Notes under the pieces: generated by a model | Told to the model about the DNA's origin: nothing | Database searches by the model: none | Seen by the model: the letters and a program-made list of their open reading frames with translations, nothing else | Shown: positions 11,868 through 22,283 of the stretch, in pieces | Layout of the letters: each line of letters begins with the position of its first letter | Numbering within the stretch: position 1 is the first letter of the stretch | NCBI RefSeq assembly: GCF_020283565.1 | Contig: NC_060060.1 | Location: 38,130,001 to 38,194,000, forward strand | Source of the DNA: Trifolium pratense | Taxonomy: Eukaryota > Streptophyta > Magnoliopsida > Fabales > Fabaceae | Direction: 5' to 3' | DNA length: 64,000 nucleotides | Position numbers and translations under genes: made by a program

Positions 11868-12704
11868 GGCTAAATTGTAGTTTTGGCCCCCCACGTTTCA
11901 TAATTGTGCGATTTTGGCCCCCCACGTTTCAAATGTGCGATTTTGGCCCCCCACGTTTCATAATTGTGCGATTTTGGCCCCCCACGTTTCAAATGTGCGA
12001 TTTTGGTCCCCCACGTTTGCCCCCTTTTGCATTTCTTGGTCCCCGTTGACTATTTTGACCAAAAAATTGATGACATGGAATATTTTTTACACGTGTCTTA
12101 ATTGTATTGGTCAACCAAAATTTATTATTATTTTTTTTTTAAAAAAAAGGATAGGTCACATGACTTTTTCAAGAACATTATTCTCCACCACAAATATTAT
12201 GTTGATGCACTTGCTTCTACCAAATTCTCATTAATTGGTTTCAAGAATTGATTATGCTATATTGAAAAACCAGAATCTAAAAACTTGGTCTCATTAATTG
12301 GTTTAACAAAAAAATCATAATTCAAAATATTTCAAATTCAAAATATTCATTCATTATACAAAAGGACATTGCCGAAAAAAAAAATTAACCCCCCAAAAAA
12401 AAAATCACGTGACCTTTCCTTGATTATTTTTTTTTTAAAAAATAATAATAAATTTTGGTTGGCCAATACAATTAAGACACGTGTAAAAAATATTTCATGT
12501 CATCAATTTTTTGGTCAAAATAGTCAACGGGGACCAAAAAATGCAAAATGGGGCAAACGTGGGGGACCAAAATCGCACATTTGAAACGTGGGGGGCCAAA
12601 ATCGCACAATTATGAAACGTGGGGGCCAAAATCGCACATTTGAAACGTGGGGGGCCAAAATCGCACAATTATGAAACGTGGGGGGCCAAAACTGCAATTT
12701 AGCC
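11868..12704. mobile_element. Foldback Mutator-type MITE with internal repeat arrays, 837 bp
   Basis: The termini are ggctaaattgtagttttggc at the left and, as its complement with one mismatch, gccaaaactgcaatttagcc at the right. A perfect 9-bp duplication, taaaatcta, flanks it at 11859-11867 and 12705-12713. Each arm is over 300 bp and begins with about four to five tandem copies of a unit of about 28-31 bp with the core ttttggccccccacgttt. Both arms continue into a matching segment with gttgactattttgacc and its complement. It lies 26 bp after the gag-only retrotransposon. Open frames inside it are by-products of the repeats. Confidence 0.9.
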
Positions 12705-12713
12705 TAAAATCTA

Positions 12714-14528
12714 ATAGTTCCTCTCACAACATTTAAAACCCAACCATAAGTAATAATTATGCATCCTCAACATTATCCTATGCGTAACTTCCCTTTTCTA
12801 AAAGACTAACATTGGTCCCTACAGCATTTGTATTGAAACTGAAATGTGAACTACTCATTAAAGGTGGCTGCTGTTGAGAAATAACATATATTTCAGGGTT
12901 ATTTATTATTATAAATAAAAATTCGTGATTTTTTATTATATAAATTAAATATATCAATTATTTAATAAATTTTAAAAAAAAATTCTACTTACAATAGAGA
13001 CCGGAGGGTGTGTATTGAAATTTTGAAGGCCATTAATGAGACTGGAGGGAGTATTATTTCACGTACGTACGGTTGTTAAAATGTACTAGCTTTCAAAGTC
13101 TTTAGTGGTGAGTATTAAAAAAACCAGTGGCCAAGAATAGAGTGATAATGAAATATGCTTATCCATTGAGGACACTACGTTGTTCAATTCATTATGACAG
13201 TGATAACACCTCTTGGACAATTCTATGCAGTGGTGATGTTCATATTTTCCTGTAGTGTTATGAGAGGTGTATATCATGTATTAGACAATGAATTTCTGTA
13301 CTATTATTTCTTTACCTTAGCATTCCTTATGCTTGGGTTTATTAATATATTAGCTTTTGCCTTTTCAAAAAAAAAAAAAACACCTCTTGGACTACATTAT
13401 CACTTTCTTTCTTTTCTTTTTTGTTTAGAAAAACTAATTATCACTTTTTAGTTCTTAGTTCAAGTCACTATTTTGCTTAGTTTTCTTCCAAATATTATTT
13501 TCCTTTAGTACACTTTTTTGTCAACGGTAGACATTGAGACAGTTTATTTTTATTATTAATGTCCCGTTGTTAATGATGTTAAGTAGTAGTAGTATATCCT
13601 TGCTACTTCTAATTAAATGGTAAAGAATCTTAATCATTGGCAATTATGAGAAACATCATGAATGCAACATTAGTTAATTAGACCGTCCCGATTTGATTGA
13701 CACAGTTGACTGTTGTGTACTATTTACACATGTTGCTTTGACCTTATTTTTCTACTAATAAACAAAAAAAAAATAATTAGCATATAAGATATTTGATTCG
13801 TTTCGATGAGTATTTTTAAAATATCAAATTTTTATAATTTTTACTATTATACAATTAAAAATATTAATCGTCAAAGTTATGCATCGACATACGTAAAACA
13901 GTCAACTGTGTCAATCAAATTGAGATGGAGGGAATATCTTACAAACTTTATTAATGGAACCACCAAAACATACTCCACTACGATGTTAATTACTGCGATA
14001 TCTGTGATGCACTCTAAGTCTCAAATTATACGTAAATTGTTTGGACAATTTCACACACTTTAAAAAATGTAGTATCCAAAAAAGATGTACTGTAATTAAT
14101 TTTTATTTGCAAAAAAAATTATGAGCTATTTTATAAATTATTCTTCATTAGTGATATGGAAAAGATAAATTAAAGAATTAAAAGAATATAAAGTAACAAC
14201 TATTAAGGGTATAATAGGGAAATGGTAACTTATTTCAATGAATCTGAATGATCAATACTGGCTAGCTAGCCTAAGAAGAACATTGTAGTTTAATAAGGTA
14301 ACCTTTATGGGATATGGATTGCTTGTATTCAAAATAAATTTGATCGTCCGATCATGATCTAACGTTTTAGATTGAAAAAAGACTTAATTGAACTTCCAAA
14401 CTGCTTTTAAATTTGAATCATCCAACTTTAAGCAGACACTCAGATTTTATTCCGAAGGCATGCAATTCAAATCCAACTTAAAACTACAACAATGTTTAGC
14501 CGTTGTTTTTTCCAAAAAAAATATTATG
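12714..14528. other. Intergenic DNA with MITE remnants
   Basis: No gene is recognised. At 12745-12862 there is a dispersed repeat that reappears at about 21560-21720 (shared pieces: aacttccc, ttctaaa, attggtccc, ttgtattgaa, actcatta). At 12995-13055 there are Stowaway-like end fragments (gaccggaggg, actggagggagta). An intact-looking MITE is listed separately at 13681-13933. Confidence 0.45.
13681..13933. mobile_element. Stowaway-like MITE with cagttgac arms
   Basis: The left end (gaccgtcccgatttgattga, then cacagttgac) and the right end (gtcaactgtgtcaatcaaat, then tgagatggaggga) are imperfect inverted repeats. The sequence cap is of the gaggga/ctccct type seen in Stowaway elements. The exact outer bases are uncertain because the left terminus has drifted. 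Confidence 0.6.
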
Positions 14529-14544
14529 CACTACTAGAAAAATT

Positions 14545-14990
14545 CTAATTAGCGAGGGAAGTATTCCGTCACTAAACACTAAATTTCCGTCACAAAGCAA
14601 TTTAATGACGGAATTTGTTGGGCCCTAAATCCGTAAACAATTTCAACGTCGCAAACTATTAGCGAGGGAATTTCAATTCCGTCACAAACTGGTACGGAAT
14701 ATATCCGCTGCTAAAATTAAATTCCATCACTAAATTACAAACATGACCAATTTTATTTCCGTCACTGATTAATGAGGGAATCATGGACCAATTTTTCCGT
14801 CACTGATTAATGAGGGAATCTTAGACCAATTTTATTTCCGTCACTGCTTAATGAGGGAATCTTTTCTAATTGTGAGGAATTCATTATATCACAAATTTGT
14901 GACTGAATACATTTCCGTCACTGATATTGCATTTGTGAGGTTTATGTTTCCCTCACTAATTATTAAGGAAACTGCTATGTTAAATTTATG
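14545..14990. repeat. Left subterminal repeat array of the CACTA element
   Basis: Repeated ccgtcact, agcgagggaa and aatgagggaatc motifs occur on both strands. Three near-identical units lie at about 14755-14860. In En/Spm elements such arrays are bound by the TNPA-type protein; binding here is inferred. Confidence 0.8.
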
Positions 14991-15285
14991 GTTAATATAG
15001 CAAACTTCTTGCCTAATTTCACTCATGATATAGCAATTGCATTTACTATATTAAATAAATAAAATTAAAATCATCAATACACAATATTTAATAAGAAATA
15101 CTTTTTAAATTGTGTTCATAAGAATTTATACACAATCACCAAAATACATGGAAGCCATAACTAATATAACATTGTTCTTGAAACTAATACTACTAACATT
15201 GTTATTTTTTTATCAAAAAAGCATTGTTTTTGAAATTAAGTGTATACGACCAAACACTCAAAACAACCATAACTAAATATATGTA

Positions 15286-15888
15286 TCAAGTAGTAGGTGG
15301 TGGAGGTGGAGGTGGATCCGAACGTGGAGGTAGATGACTCAAAGAAAACTTCTCCATAAATTGAAATAATTGCTCCCTAAGCAAACGCGAATCTTCCTGG
15401 GATTGGTGAATCAACTCCTCATGAGTCTTCAATTTCTCTTTAAGAGTCATATTTTCAGCGGACAATTCAGAAATTATAGTCCTCATGTGTTGATATTCAG
15501 ATGATGAGATACCGTCATAAGTGGAAAATCTAGATCGCTTGTACCTCTCTACTTCTGGACCCAAACCATATATGCGTCCCTTCTTGTCCACTCCTCCAAC
15601 AACATCCAAGAAGATGATGTTGTCAGCTTGTTGAACGGAAACATCATTCCCTAGTGGCTCCTGTGAGTCTCTCTCAACAATGACTGGTACTATTATTCAG
15701 TATTAAACTATTTGACAATGAAGAATACTTTACAAATGCAAGATCTTATCCTAAAGTTACTACACATATTTTCATACAATAAGCAACTGATGAGAAGAAG
15801 ATATCAAACATGAAACACTTCAAACTCGGAAACAAATTGGTCACTTACTTCGCTTGTGAATTGCGTCCTGCAGATCTGCTACAATAGC
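15286..15888 (-). pseudogene. Two exons of an En/Spm-type transposase C-terminus
   Basis: Exon one is 15888-15849 (40 bases) after an acceptor ending cacag, followed by the donor gtaagt. Exon two runs 15689-15286 to a stop. They join in frame (AIVADLQDAIHKR, then PVIVERDSQ). The protein has GGVDKKGRIYGLG, a coiled-coil-like stretch (about 45 residues starting ISSSEYQHMRTIISELSAEN) and a proline-rich tail. This order is typical of the C-terminus of plant Ptta/En/Spm transposase-related proteins (Transposase_24 family). The bulk of that family is missing upstream, so I treat it as a remnant. It could still be the last exons of a chimeric transcript that begins with the captured exons near 18333. 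The family call comes from motif recognition, not an alignment. Confidence 0.65.
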
Positions 15889-17887
15889 CTGTGACAAAGA
15901 AACAAAACTTCACATTTTTTCTTCCACACGCAAAAAGAATACTAATTATCAGTGTCATACTACTAGCCTCTTAGCAAAGGTACCTTCTAATACTATACTG
16001 TTAACTTATATGTTACTTGAGCAATGAGTTGATTTTATAACATGAGTTGAGTATGTGAGTTAACATTTCCAGTGTGCTTTGATTGGCCTAATGATTTCAA
16101 TTTATATACACGTGAGTGTGTATTGCACCATGGTGTCTAAAAACCAAAAAAAAATATTTGAACTTTATATGTCCCTGTTTGAACCTGGACTCTTTGCAGA
16201 TTTACACGGTCAATGGATCTATAGAAAATAGAATATAATAATTTACATTTTGCCATTCTCTTGGATGTTACTTTGAAGTTAGCTGAACTTATGATCTTTG
16301 TTTTGAATATAATAATTATGTTGATGTTCACACATCTCCATTAGTGAACTCTTTAACTGTAAACTTGTGCATTCACACAGAACAAATGTTCTTGCATAAG
16401 ATGCTAGACAGTTAAGCATTCACATAGAACAAAGGTTATCACTAGATCCTCCCTTTCTTCACTGTAACACACAGCCACTGTAGCATATCACTGGCCATAT
16501 GCAGTAAGAAGCAGAACATGGAAACTCTCATTTCAAAGAATGTCCAGAAACCACATACTTTCCCAAAAAGCATGTTCTATTTATTATGGCTGCAGAAGCT
16601 GAAGACTGAAGCGCCATGCTCCAGAATTTCAGAACTTCCTTACGAAGTTCCACCCCAAACAAATTTTTATTAATTAATATATACTGTACATACATAAAAT
16701 TAGGGTGCCTTAGATTGCAGGGCCAATTCAAGATTATGTGTGACCTAAACAAATTTTGATCTTTTTTACTTTAGGTGATCGGAGAGAATACTATACCTGG
16801 TGTTGTAAATTGGTGAGTTTCCATCATCAAACTAATGCAACCATTGTAAATTGTTTGGGTGCATCAATATTTTAGGAAAGCAACTTCTGTATTGTAAGTC
16901 TTCATTTCCATGATACTGGCAGCTTCTATTTTTACTACATCAAAGCTCAAATTTAGAGAGTACCAAGATCAGTTACACAAAAATGCAAAAATATAGATAC
17001 AAAATTAGAAAGAACATCACAATACATACATAACACAATAAGATATTTGTAATAGGTGTGTGGCATCGTCTTTACCGATAAGTGAGTGGCCATGAATGCT
17101 TGCGCACACTGCAATAAACTTCTACAATAAACTTCTATTATCAACCAGACATCACTGAACCTTATCAATCAAATCCTACACAAGTGAACAAACAAACAAA
17201 CAAACACGTCAAAACCTGGGTCTGATTCGCACACATCCACATAATAAGTACAATGCAGAGTGTGAAGAAAATTGGATAGCTTTAACCAGTGATACGAGGT
17301 CAAGAAAACTGTATAAAGAATTCATTTGGTCGAAAATTAGAATCACATAAGTAACTGAACAAATCAAAAAATTGGAGAACCAAATTTGAAAACGAAACTC
17401 CCATGCAATGTAAGAACAGATTCACATGACAAAATCAACGAAGATCATAAGAAAATAAATAAAAGTTTCAACCGAGTAAGTAGCCTTGATATATATTTCA
17501 ACCGACTTCAGAGAATTTTAATTCTAATCCACTTTATTAATGCTCACAGGCTGCATTGAATATGATCTGAACCGAACCTTATATGATTAAAAAAACCAAT
17601 TCATATCCTACGATTTCCGAACTGGTTTTCTCCACCTCTAAATCAATTTCACCTCATCGAAAAGTGAAACAAAACATACACTTATATAACTTAAAAGCTA
17701 ATCCAAACACACACTTTTATTGCACTAAAATCAATTCAACAACTATATAGAATCAATTTTAACTCATCCAAAAGTGAAACCAAACATATACTTTTATAAC
17801 TTAAAAGCTAATCTAAACAACACCACAATCAAAATCTAAATTCCATGTAAGTTTTTTGAGATGAAATAGAGCTAGAAAATTATCCAC
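15889..17887. other. Non-coding interior of the CACTA element
   Basis: About 2 kb between the transposase-like exons and the captured exons shows no coding sequence I can recognise. It may include further decayed introns of the captured gene or of the element's own gene. Confidence 0.45.
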
Positions 17888-18333
17888 CTTATTGTCCTTA
17901 AAGTGCTGATGAGCTATCCCTTCCTGACTCAATTTCCATCATCTTCACAACTTCTTCAACCTATCATAACAACAATTTCATAAAAAGTTGTTCTAACACC
18001 AAAATTACCAACATAATTCATAAAAACTTCTTCAACCTATCAATGTTGATGGTTTCTATAAGAAGATTGCTCAGTATTAGACACCAAAATAATTCCACCA
18101 CTCTTATGAGAAGAAATAATCCTTTCATTAGTCAAACCCTAAAAAAACAAAATCAAATCAATAGCATGAATAAAGAAGAAATTGACATAGGAATCAAATA
18201 GTAGAGATTAAAAAAGGGGAAGTTAATTGATTACTCTGAATTGGATTCCTTGTTTGAAACTTTTGTGAAATTGCGCATGTGATTTCTCGTCTCCTACATT
18301 TCCAGGTGTGAATTCAACACCGCAAGTAGAACA
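17888..18333 (-). pseudogene. Captured ECO1/CTF7-type cohesin acetyltransferase exons
   Basis: Three minus-strand pieces resemble the N-terminal half of plant ECO1/CTF7, the acetyltransferase that establishes sister-chromatid cohesion. The first (18333-18235) encodes a zinc finger C-x2-C-x14-H-x3-H (CSTCGVEFTPG ... HAQFH), followed by KQGIQFR and a donor gtaatc. This spacing equals the ECO1 finger. The second starts at 18138 after an acceptor (ttttag) and reads GLTNERIISS, then GGIILVSNTE, in phase. The third starts at 17960 after gatag, reads VEEVVKMMEIE, is then frameshifted, and ends at a donor at 17888. The order and intron positions follow the host gene, so genomic DNA was captured with introns. 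The acetyltransferase domain itself is absent. A 17-bp repeat (acttcttcaacctatca) near 17949 and 18032 suggests a local rearrangement. Frameshift and loss of the catalytic part make it a pseudogene. Confidence 0.72.
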
Positions 18334-18599
18334 CGAGCGAGCGTAACAGGAAATTGCAATCCAATCCAATCCAAATGTCACTGGCGAAGTTGAGATGCGA
18401 GAGAGAAGACAAGACGATGGCGGCGAGAGAATGAGAATTTGGAAAGCGAATTTGGAGAGCGAAAGCAAAAAAATCGTGTGAGGTTGAAACTAGGGATTTA
18501 GAGGGAAAGTGAAACTGGGAGGAGAAAAATTAGATTTGGCATTTTCTTCTTGTCTTTTATATTAAGAAAACACCTTTAAAATATTTGAAAATTAATAGT

Positions 18600-18940
18600 G
18601 GGATTTGTGATGGAATTTGTGACGGAGGATTTAAAGAGGGATTTTTTCCCTATCCAAATCCCTCACTAACGATTATTTGCTAGGTTTTGTGAGGGAATTT
18701 ATGACGGATTATTAGCGAGGGATTTGTTCCATATCCAAATTCCTCACTAACAATTATTTGTTAGGTTTAGTTAGGGAATTTATGACGGATTTTTAGCGAC
18801 AGATATATTCCATCACAAATGCCGTCGCTAAACTTTAACTAGTTGAATTTATTAAAAAATATAAGATTCCGTCACTATTTCCGTCACAAGTAGAGAGGGA
18901 CATGTTTCCCTCACAAAAATTCCGTCACTAAATTGTGTTT
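18600..18940. repeat. Right subterminal repeat array of the CACTA element
   Basis: Repeats of gtgagggaatt, atgacggatt, agcgagggatt and ccgtcact fill this end, mirroring the left array. They include a repeated unit of about 100 bp (18650-18790) containing tccctcactaac and gattatttg. Confidence 0.8.
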
Positions 18941-18957
18941 TTCTAGTAGTGATGTCA

Positions 18958-21081
18958 ACTTAAAACTACACATTCCGAAGTTGTTTTTAAAGGCAAAAAA
19001 AATTCGGAAAATGCGTTCCGAATTTTTTGACTAAGGGCAAAAATGAAATTTCCAGGGGGTGGGTGAGAAATTGATAGGTGGGATGAGAAATTTTCCTAAA
19101 TTCGTTATTAAGCCCTTTAATTATGAGCATCTATTTGGATATTTTTGGGCCTAAGTAAGGGGCTCAAGGACCCAACTTTTTGGGAAATGATTATTTTTGA
19201 AAATAAAACTAACTTTTTGACGAAAATATTAAATATATGTTTCTATAAAATATATACTATTTTAAATTGTTTAAGATTATTTTATTTTTTTTACTGTAAA
19301 AAATAAAATAAAAATTATTTTCATTTTTTTTCCTCTTCAATTTGAATGAAAAAGTTGGGGCCCGAGGAATAAATTTAGTTTTGACTTTTTGGGTGATCTT
19401 TTATCTTTGACACTTACTTACTTAAACAGTGTTATTTAGCATTGAAATTTTTTTGGGCCTTAAATATGAGAATCAAATTAGCCGCATTTACAGCAGGATA
19501 TTGTAATAGATTTGAGCTGTTGGATTTTTAATAAATGATTGAGATCATTTTATAGTGTAAAATTGAAATTTAAACAGTCTTGTTTCAGACTAGGCCATAG
19601 ATCCATCAATGTGCTTAACCATGTCACCCGATCCACGAATAAATATAGCAGACCATATGATAGACACACTCTGATTATAGGTGATAATCACTTTGAAGGG
19701 ACACATGAACCGTCTGGCACAACCATCGCGTCATTAGACAACTCTTGTCACAATTATAGGGGTCATAAGAATATTATATGTCTTTACAATCCTAATTTTT
19801 TTTCTTTATATAAAGTATGTCAAAAAGTTACAACATGTATGTAATATCTAACCATAAATACTTCTCACTCAAATCAACTGCAGATATTGATTATGGTGTG
19901 AATGTGTGGTTATTCAACCTTAATGAATTCATATCCCTATATGTGGATTGTGATCAAATTTTGGAGACCATAAAAATTGACGTTCAGGGATTTACTATAC
20001 AAGTTAAAGAAATTATACTATATGAGAAAGTAAAGTCACCACCAAACAAAGAAAAAAAGAAAAAGAGAGAAGACATAAATGAAGGGATTTTTCCACGAGT
20101 TTGGCTGGGGACTTGAAGTTGGACCTTTGATGGGCTTAAAATTGGGTCCAAGAATGGGCCTACCTAAGAACACATACGGGAGATGACACCTGGCATGAAT
20201 TTATGGTAGCATATCCTCTCCCATCAACATTTCTTCATGTACAATCTTGTCCATTTGTTAAAGAATAAAATAAAATAAAAATATAAGAAAATAAAGTATG
20301 AATGGTTAGGATGTGAACTGCAGTGGATATGAAAATTGAGAGGATCTGCTCTCCTCATCTTCAATATGTTTCTTTTACCGCCCTACATATTTCTCGCGTG
20401 TGCTATGCGTTTTCATTTTTACTTTTTCGCTACTTTAGTAGAGAGTAGCGGATGTTACAAAAATAAGAAATTTTTGAAAAATAGCATCCGCTATTTTCGT
20501 AGCGGACATTATAAAAAAACGAATCCGATAGGGTGTTTTTGGGATGTATCCGCTACCTAAATACTAGGTTGGAGTACTTTTGTAAATTCATATAGTTTGC
20601 GAGAAAATGAGTGGAGTGACAAAAGAAAATCTCATATGTTTAATTATTGTTATTTCTTTGACTCTTCCAAACACTTACAGCATTTTTAATGGTCATCTTT
20701 TAAGGAATCCATTTTGAGTTTTATACACCACTAACAAGTGGTTCATACAATATCAATTTATATTTATGAAACTCATACACATTTTGCTCCGATGGATATG
20801 AATTCTTTACATTCACAAATCTTACATTCACTTGTAAAAAACAAAATCCTAAATTCACCTATTTAAATTATTTTTAAGGTCAATTCTACCACACCATCTC
20901 TCTTTATTTTCGATCTCTTTTAACATATATTTGCATTAAACATGAGTATATGTATGCTTTTTTTAATATAGAGAATTCAAATGAAATAAAATTATACAAT
21001 TTAATTTTAAGCAACTCATGCTTCTATTCTATACAAAATGCGATAGATTAAATAAGATAATCGAACTATTTCTTTGGTATC
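18958..21081. other. Intergenic DNA with a MITE remnant and one foldback repeat
   Basis: No gene is recognised. At 18975-19100 there is a diverged relative of the 4095-4275 Mutator MITE (attcggaaaatgcgttccgaatt, then gatgagaaattttc). A foldback repeat of another family lies at about 20375-20620 and is listed separately. The open frames at 19539-20116 carry no recognised domain. Confidence 0.45.
20375..20620. repeat. Foldback repeat family R, copy 1
   Basis: This contains nested inverted motifs of the type gtagcggat...atccgctac and tagcatccgctattttcgtagcgga. Outer ends (cttttaccgccctac..., and near 20590-20620 its diverged complement ending gacaaaagaaaa) suggest an inverted-repeat element. 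Related copies lie at about 31790-32035 and 58660-58940. The superfamily is not clear. Confidence 0.5.
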
Positions 21082-21384
21082 TGTCAAATAACCGATTATC
21101 CCAAAAACTTAAGCTGTTAGGATTGAGTCATATCAATGATTTTATATTATTTCTAACACGTCCCCTCACGCAAGAGCTCACTTGGGCTTGAAGCGTGGAT
21201 AATGCATAGGTCCACCTACCATATGCTTAAATTCCACTTTTTAATTAGAAAGTGATGGAAGCGGGGATCGAACTCTAGACCACTTAGTCATAGAGGCTCT
21301 GATACCATGTCAAATAACCGATTATCCCAAAAGCTTAAGCTGTTAGGATAGAGTCATATCAATGATTTTATATTATTTCTAACA
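21082..21384 (-). mobile_element. TRIM retrotransposon, 303 bp, complete
   Basis: Two 77-bp direct repeats (21082-21158 and 21308-21384) differ at two positions that I can see. They are flanked by the perfect 5-bp duplication gtatc at 21077-21081 and 21385-21389. On the minus strand each LTR starts TGTTAGAAAT and ends ATTTGACA. It is followed directly by TGGTATCAGAGCC, a primer site for initiator methionine tRNA (21295-21307). A purine tract (gtgaggggacg) precedes the other LTR. There is no coding capacity, so the element must be mobilised by other retrotransposons. Confidence 0.92.
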
Positions 21385-21389
21385 GTATC

Positions 21390-21943
21390 TACTGTGCACA
21401 TCACAATTTATCCAATGAAAGAAAAAATAAAATATAAATCATTAGTATATGAAACTCAGTTAAATACCCAGAGAAACTCATACAAATATATTACTGTTTC
21501 GATAAGATTAGCTAACGCAAAAAAGTTGTGGTCTCAAACACTTGTATTGTCGAAACTGAAATTATGCATCATCCTTCCACAACATTCATCCTATGTTTCG
21601 ACAACAAAAACATTGATCCTATGCTGAACTTCCCTCTTCTAAAGAGTAGGATTGGCCATTGGTCCCCTACTGCACTTGTATTGAAGTTGAAATGTAAATT
21701 ACTCATTAATGAATGAATCAGGCACTACACAAATTCATTATAAAAAATAACGAAACAAACAAAACAAAGAAAAGAGGATTAGGCTAAAACCTCTAAAAAT
21801 AAATGAAGATATAATTAGGTATTTCTAACTAGTTTTCTTCTGATAGTTTCACGAAATTCATTCCACCAAGTAAAAGAGGATAAGCTTATAAGATTAAGAT
21901 TAGTTAAACTAAAGTGAGATAAATATTGTAACATGTATGTAGA
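21390..21943. other. Intergenic DNA with a dispersed repeat
   Basis: At about 21560-21720 there is a copy of the repeat also seen at 12745-12862. No gene is recognised. Confidence 0.4.
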
Positions 21944-21973
21944 CTAGTTCTAGTGCCCGTGCTAACGCACGGG
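21944..21973 (-). mobile_element. Candidate Helitron 3' terminus
   Basis: On the minus strand a perfect 7-bp hairpin (cccgtgc / gcacggg) is followed about 11 bases later by CTAG and then T. This is the layout of a Helitron 3' end (hairpin, CTRR, inserted before T). The matching 5' end (TC...) was not found, so the extent is unknown. It probably runs toward higher coordinates and may include the RPA-like exons at 24423-24783. Confidence 0.55.
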
Positions 21974-22184
21974 AAACACCGCCTTTTAGTAATTTCGTAC
22001 ACAATTATCAATTTGCAAATGCTATATAAATTTGTGATAAATTAAATGGCAAAATATTGTTTCTTAGCTTCACCTCTCAATTTAGGTAAAATATTTCTTG
22101 CTTACCATTAAGACTTACCGAAAGCATATAGTACAAATTACTAACTAAATCCGATCAAATGGTAAAATATTGTTTCTTAACAAA

Positions 22185-22188
<4 letters not shown>

Positions 22189-22280
<92 letters not shown>
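22189..22280. repeat. (AT)46 microsatellite
   Basis: A pure AT dinucleotide run of 92 bases. The flanks are locally duplicated: the segment after it (cataactcttctgggatg, then cccgtgttttttctaaa) recurs at about 22400-22450 with changes. Confidence 0.95.

Positions 22281-22283
<3 letters not shown>

Larger units (their letters stand above)
14529..18951 (-). mobile_element. CACTA (En/Spm) transposon carrying host gene exons
   Basis: The element begins CACTACTAGAAAAA and ends in the complement tttttctagtagtg. It is flanked by the 3-bp duplication atg at 14526-14528 and 18952-18954, as expected for CACTA elements. Both ends carry subterminal arrays of ccgtcact and agcgaggga-type motifs: about 14545-14990, with a triplicated unit of about 45 bp at 14755-14860, and 18600-18940. 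The interior holds two kinds of minus-strand coding remains: transposase-like exons at 15286-15888 and broken exons of a cohesin acetyltransferase-type gene at 17888-18333. A full transposase is missing, so the element is probably non-autonomous. At 4423 bp it is well below usual autonomous size. Confidence 0.92.

Noticed and set aside
11762..12584. Plus-strand frames through the foldback MITE
   Set aside because: They translate the ttttggccccccacgttt arrays and have no protein character.
14755..14860. CRISPR-like array
   Set aside because: Three tandem units without unique spacers, in a plant CACTA end; they are subterminal repeats.
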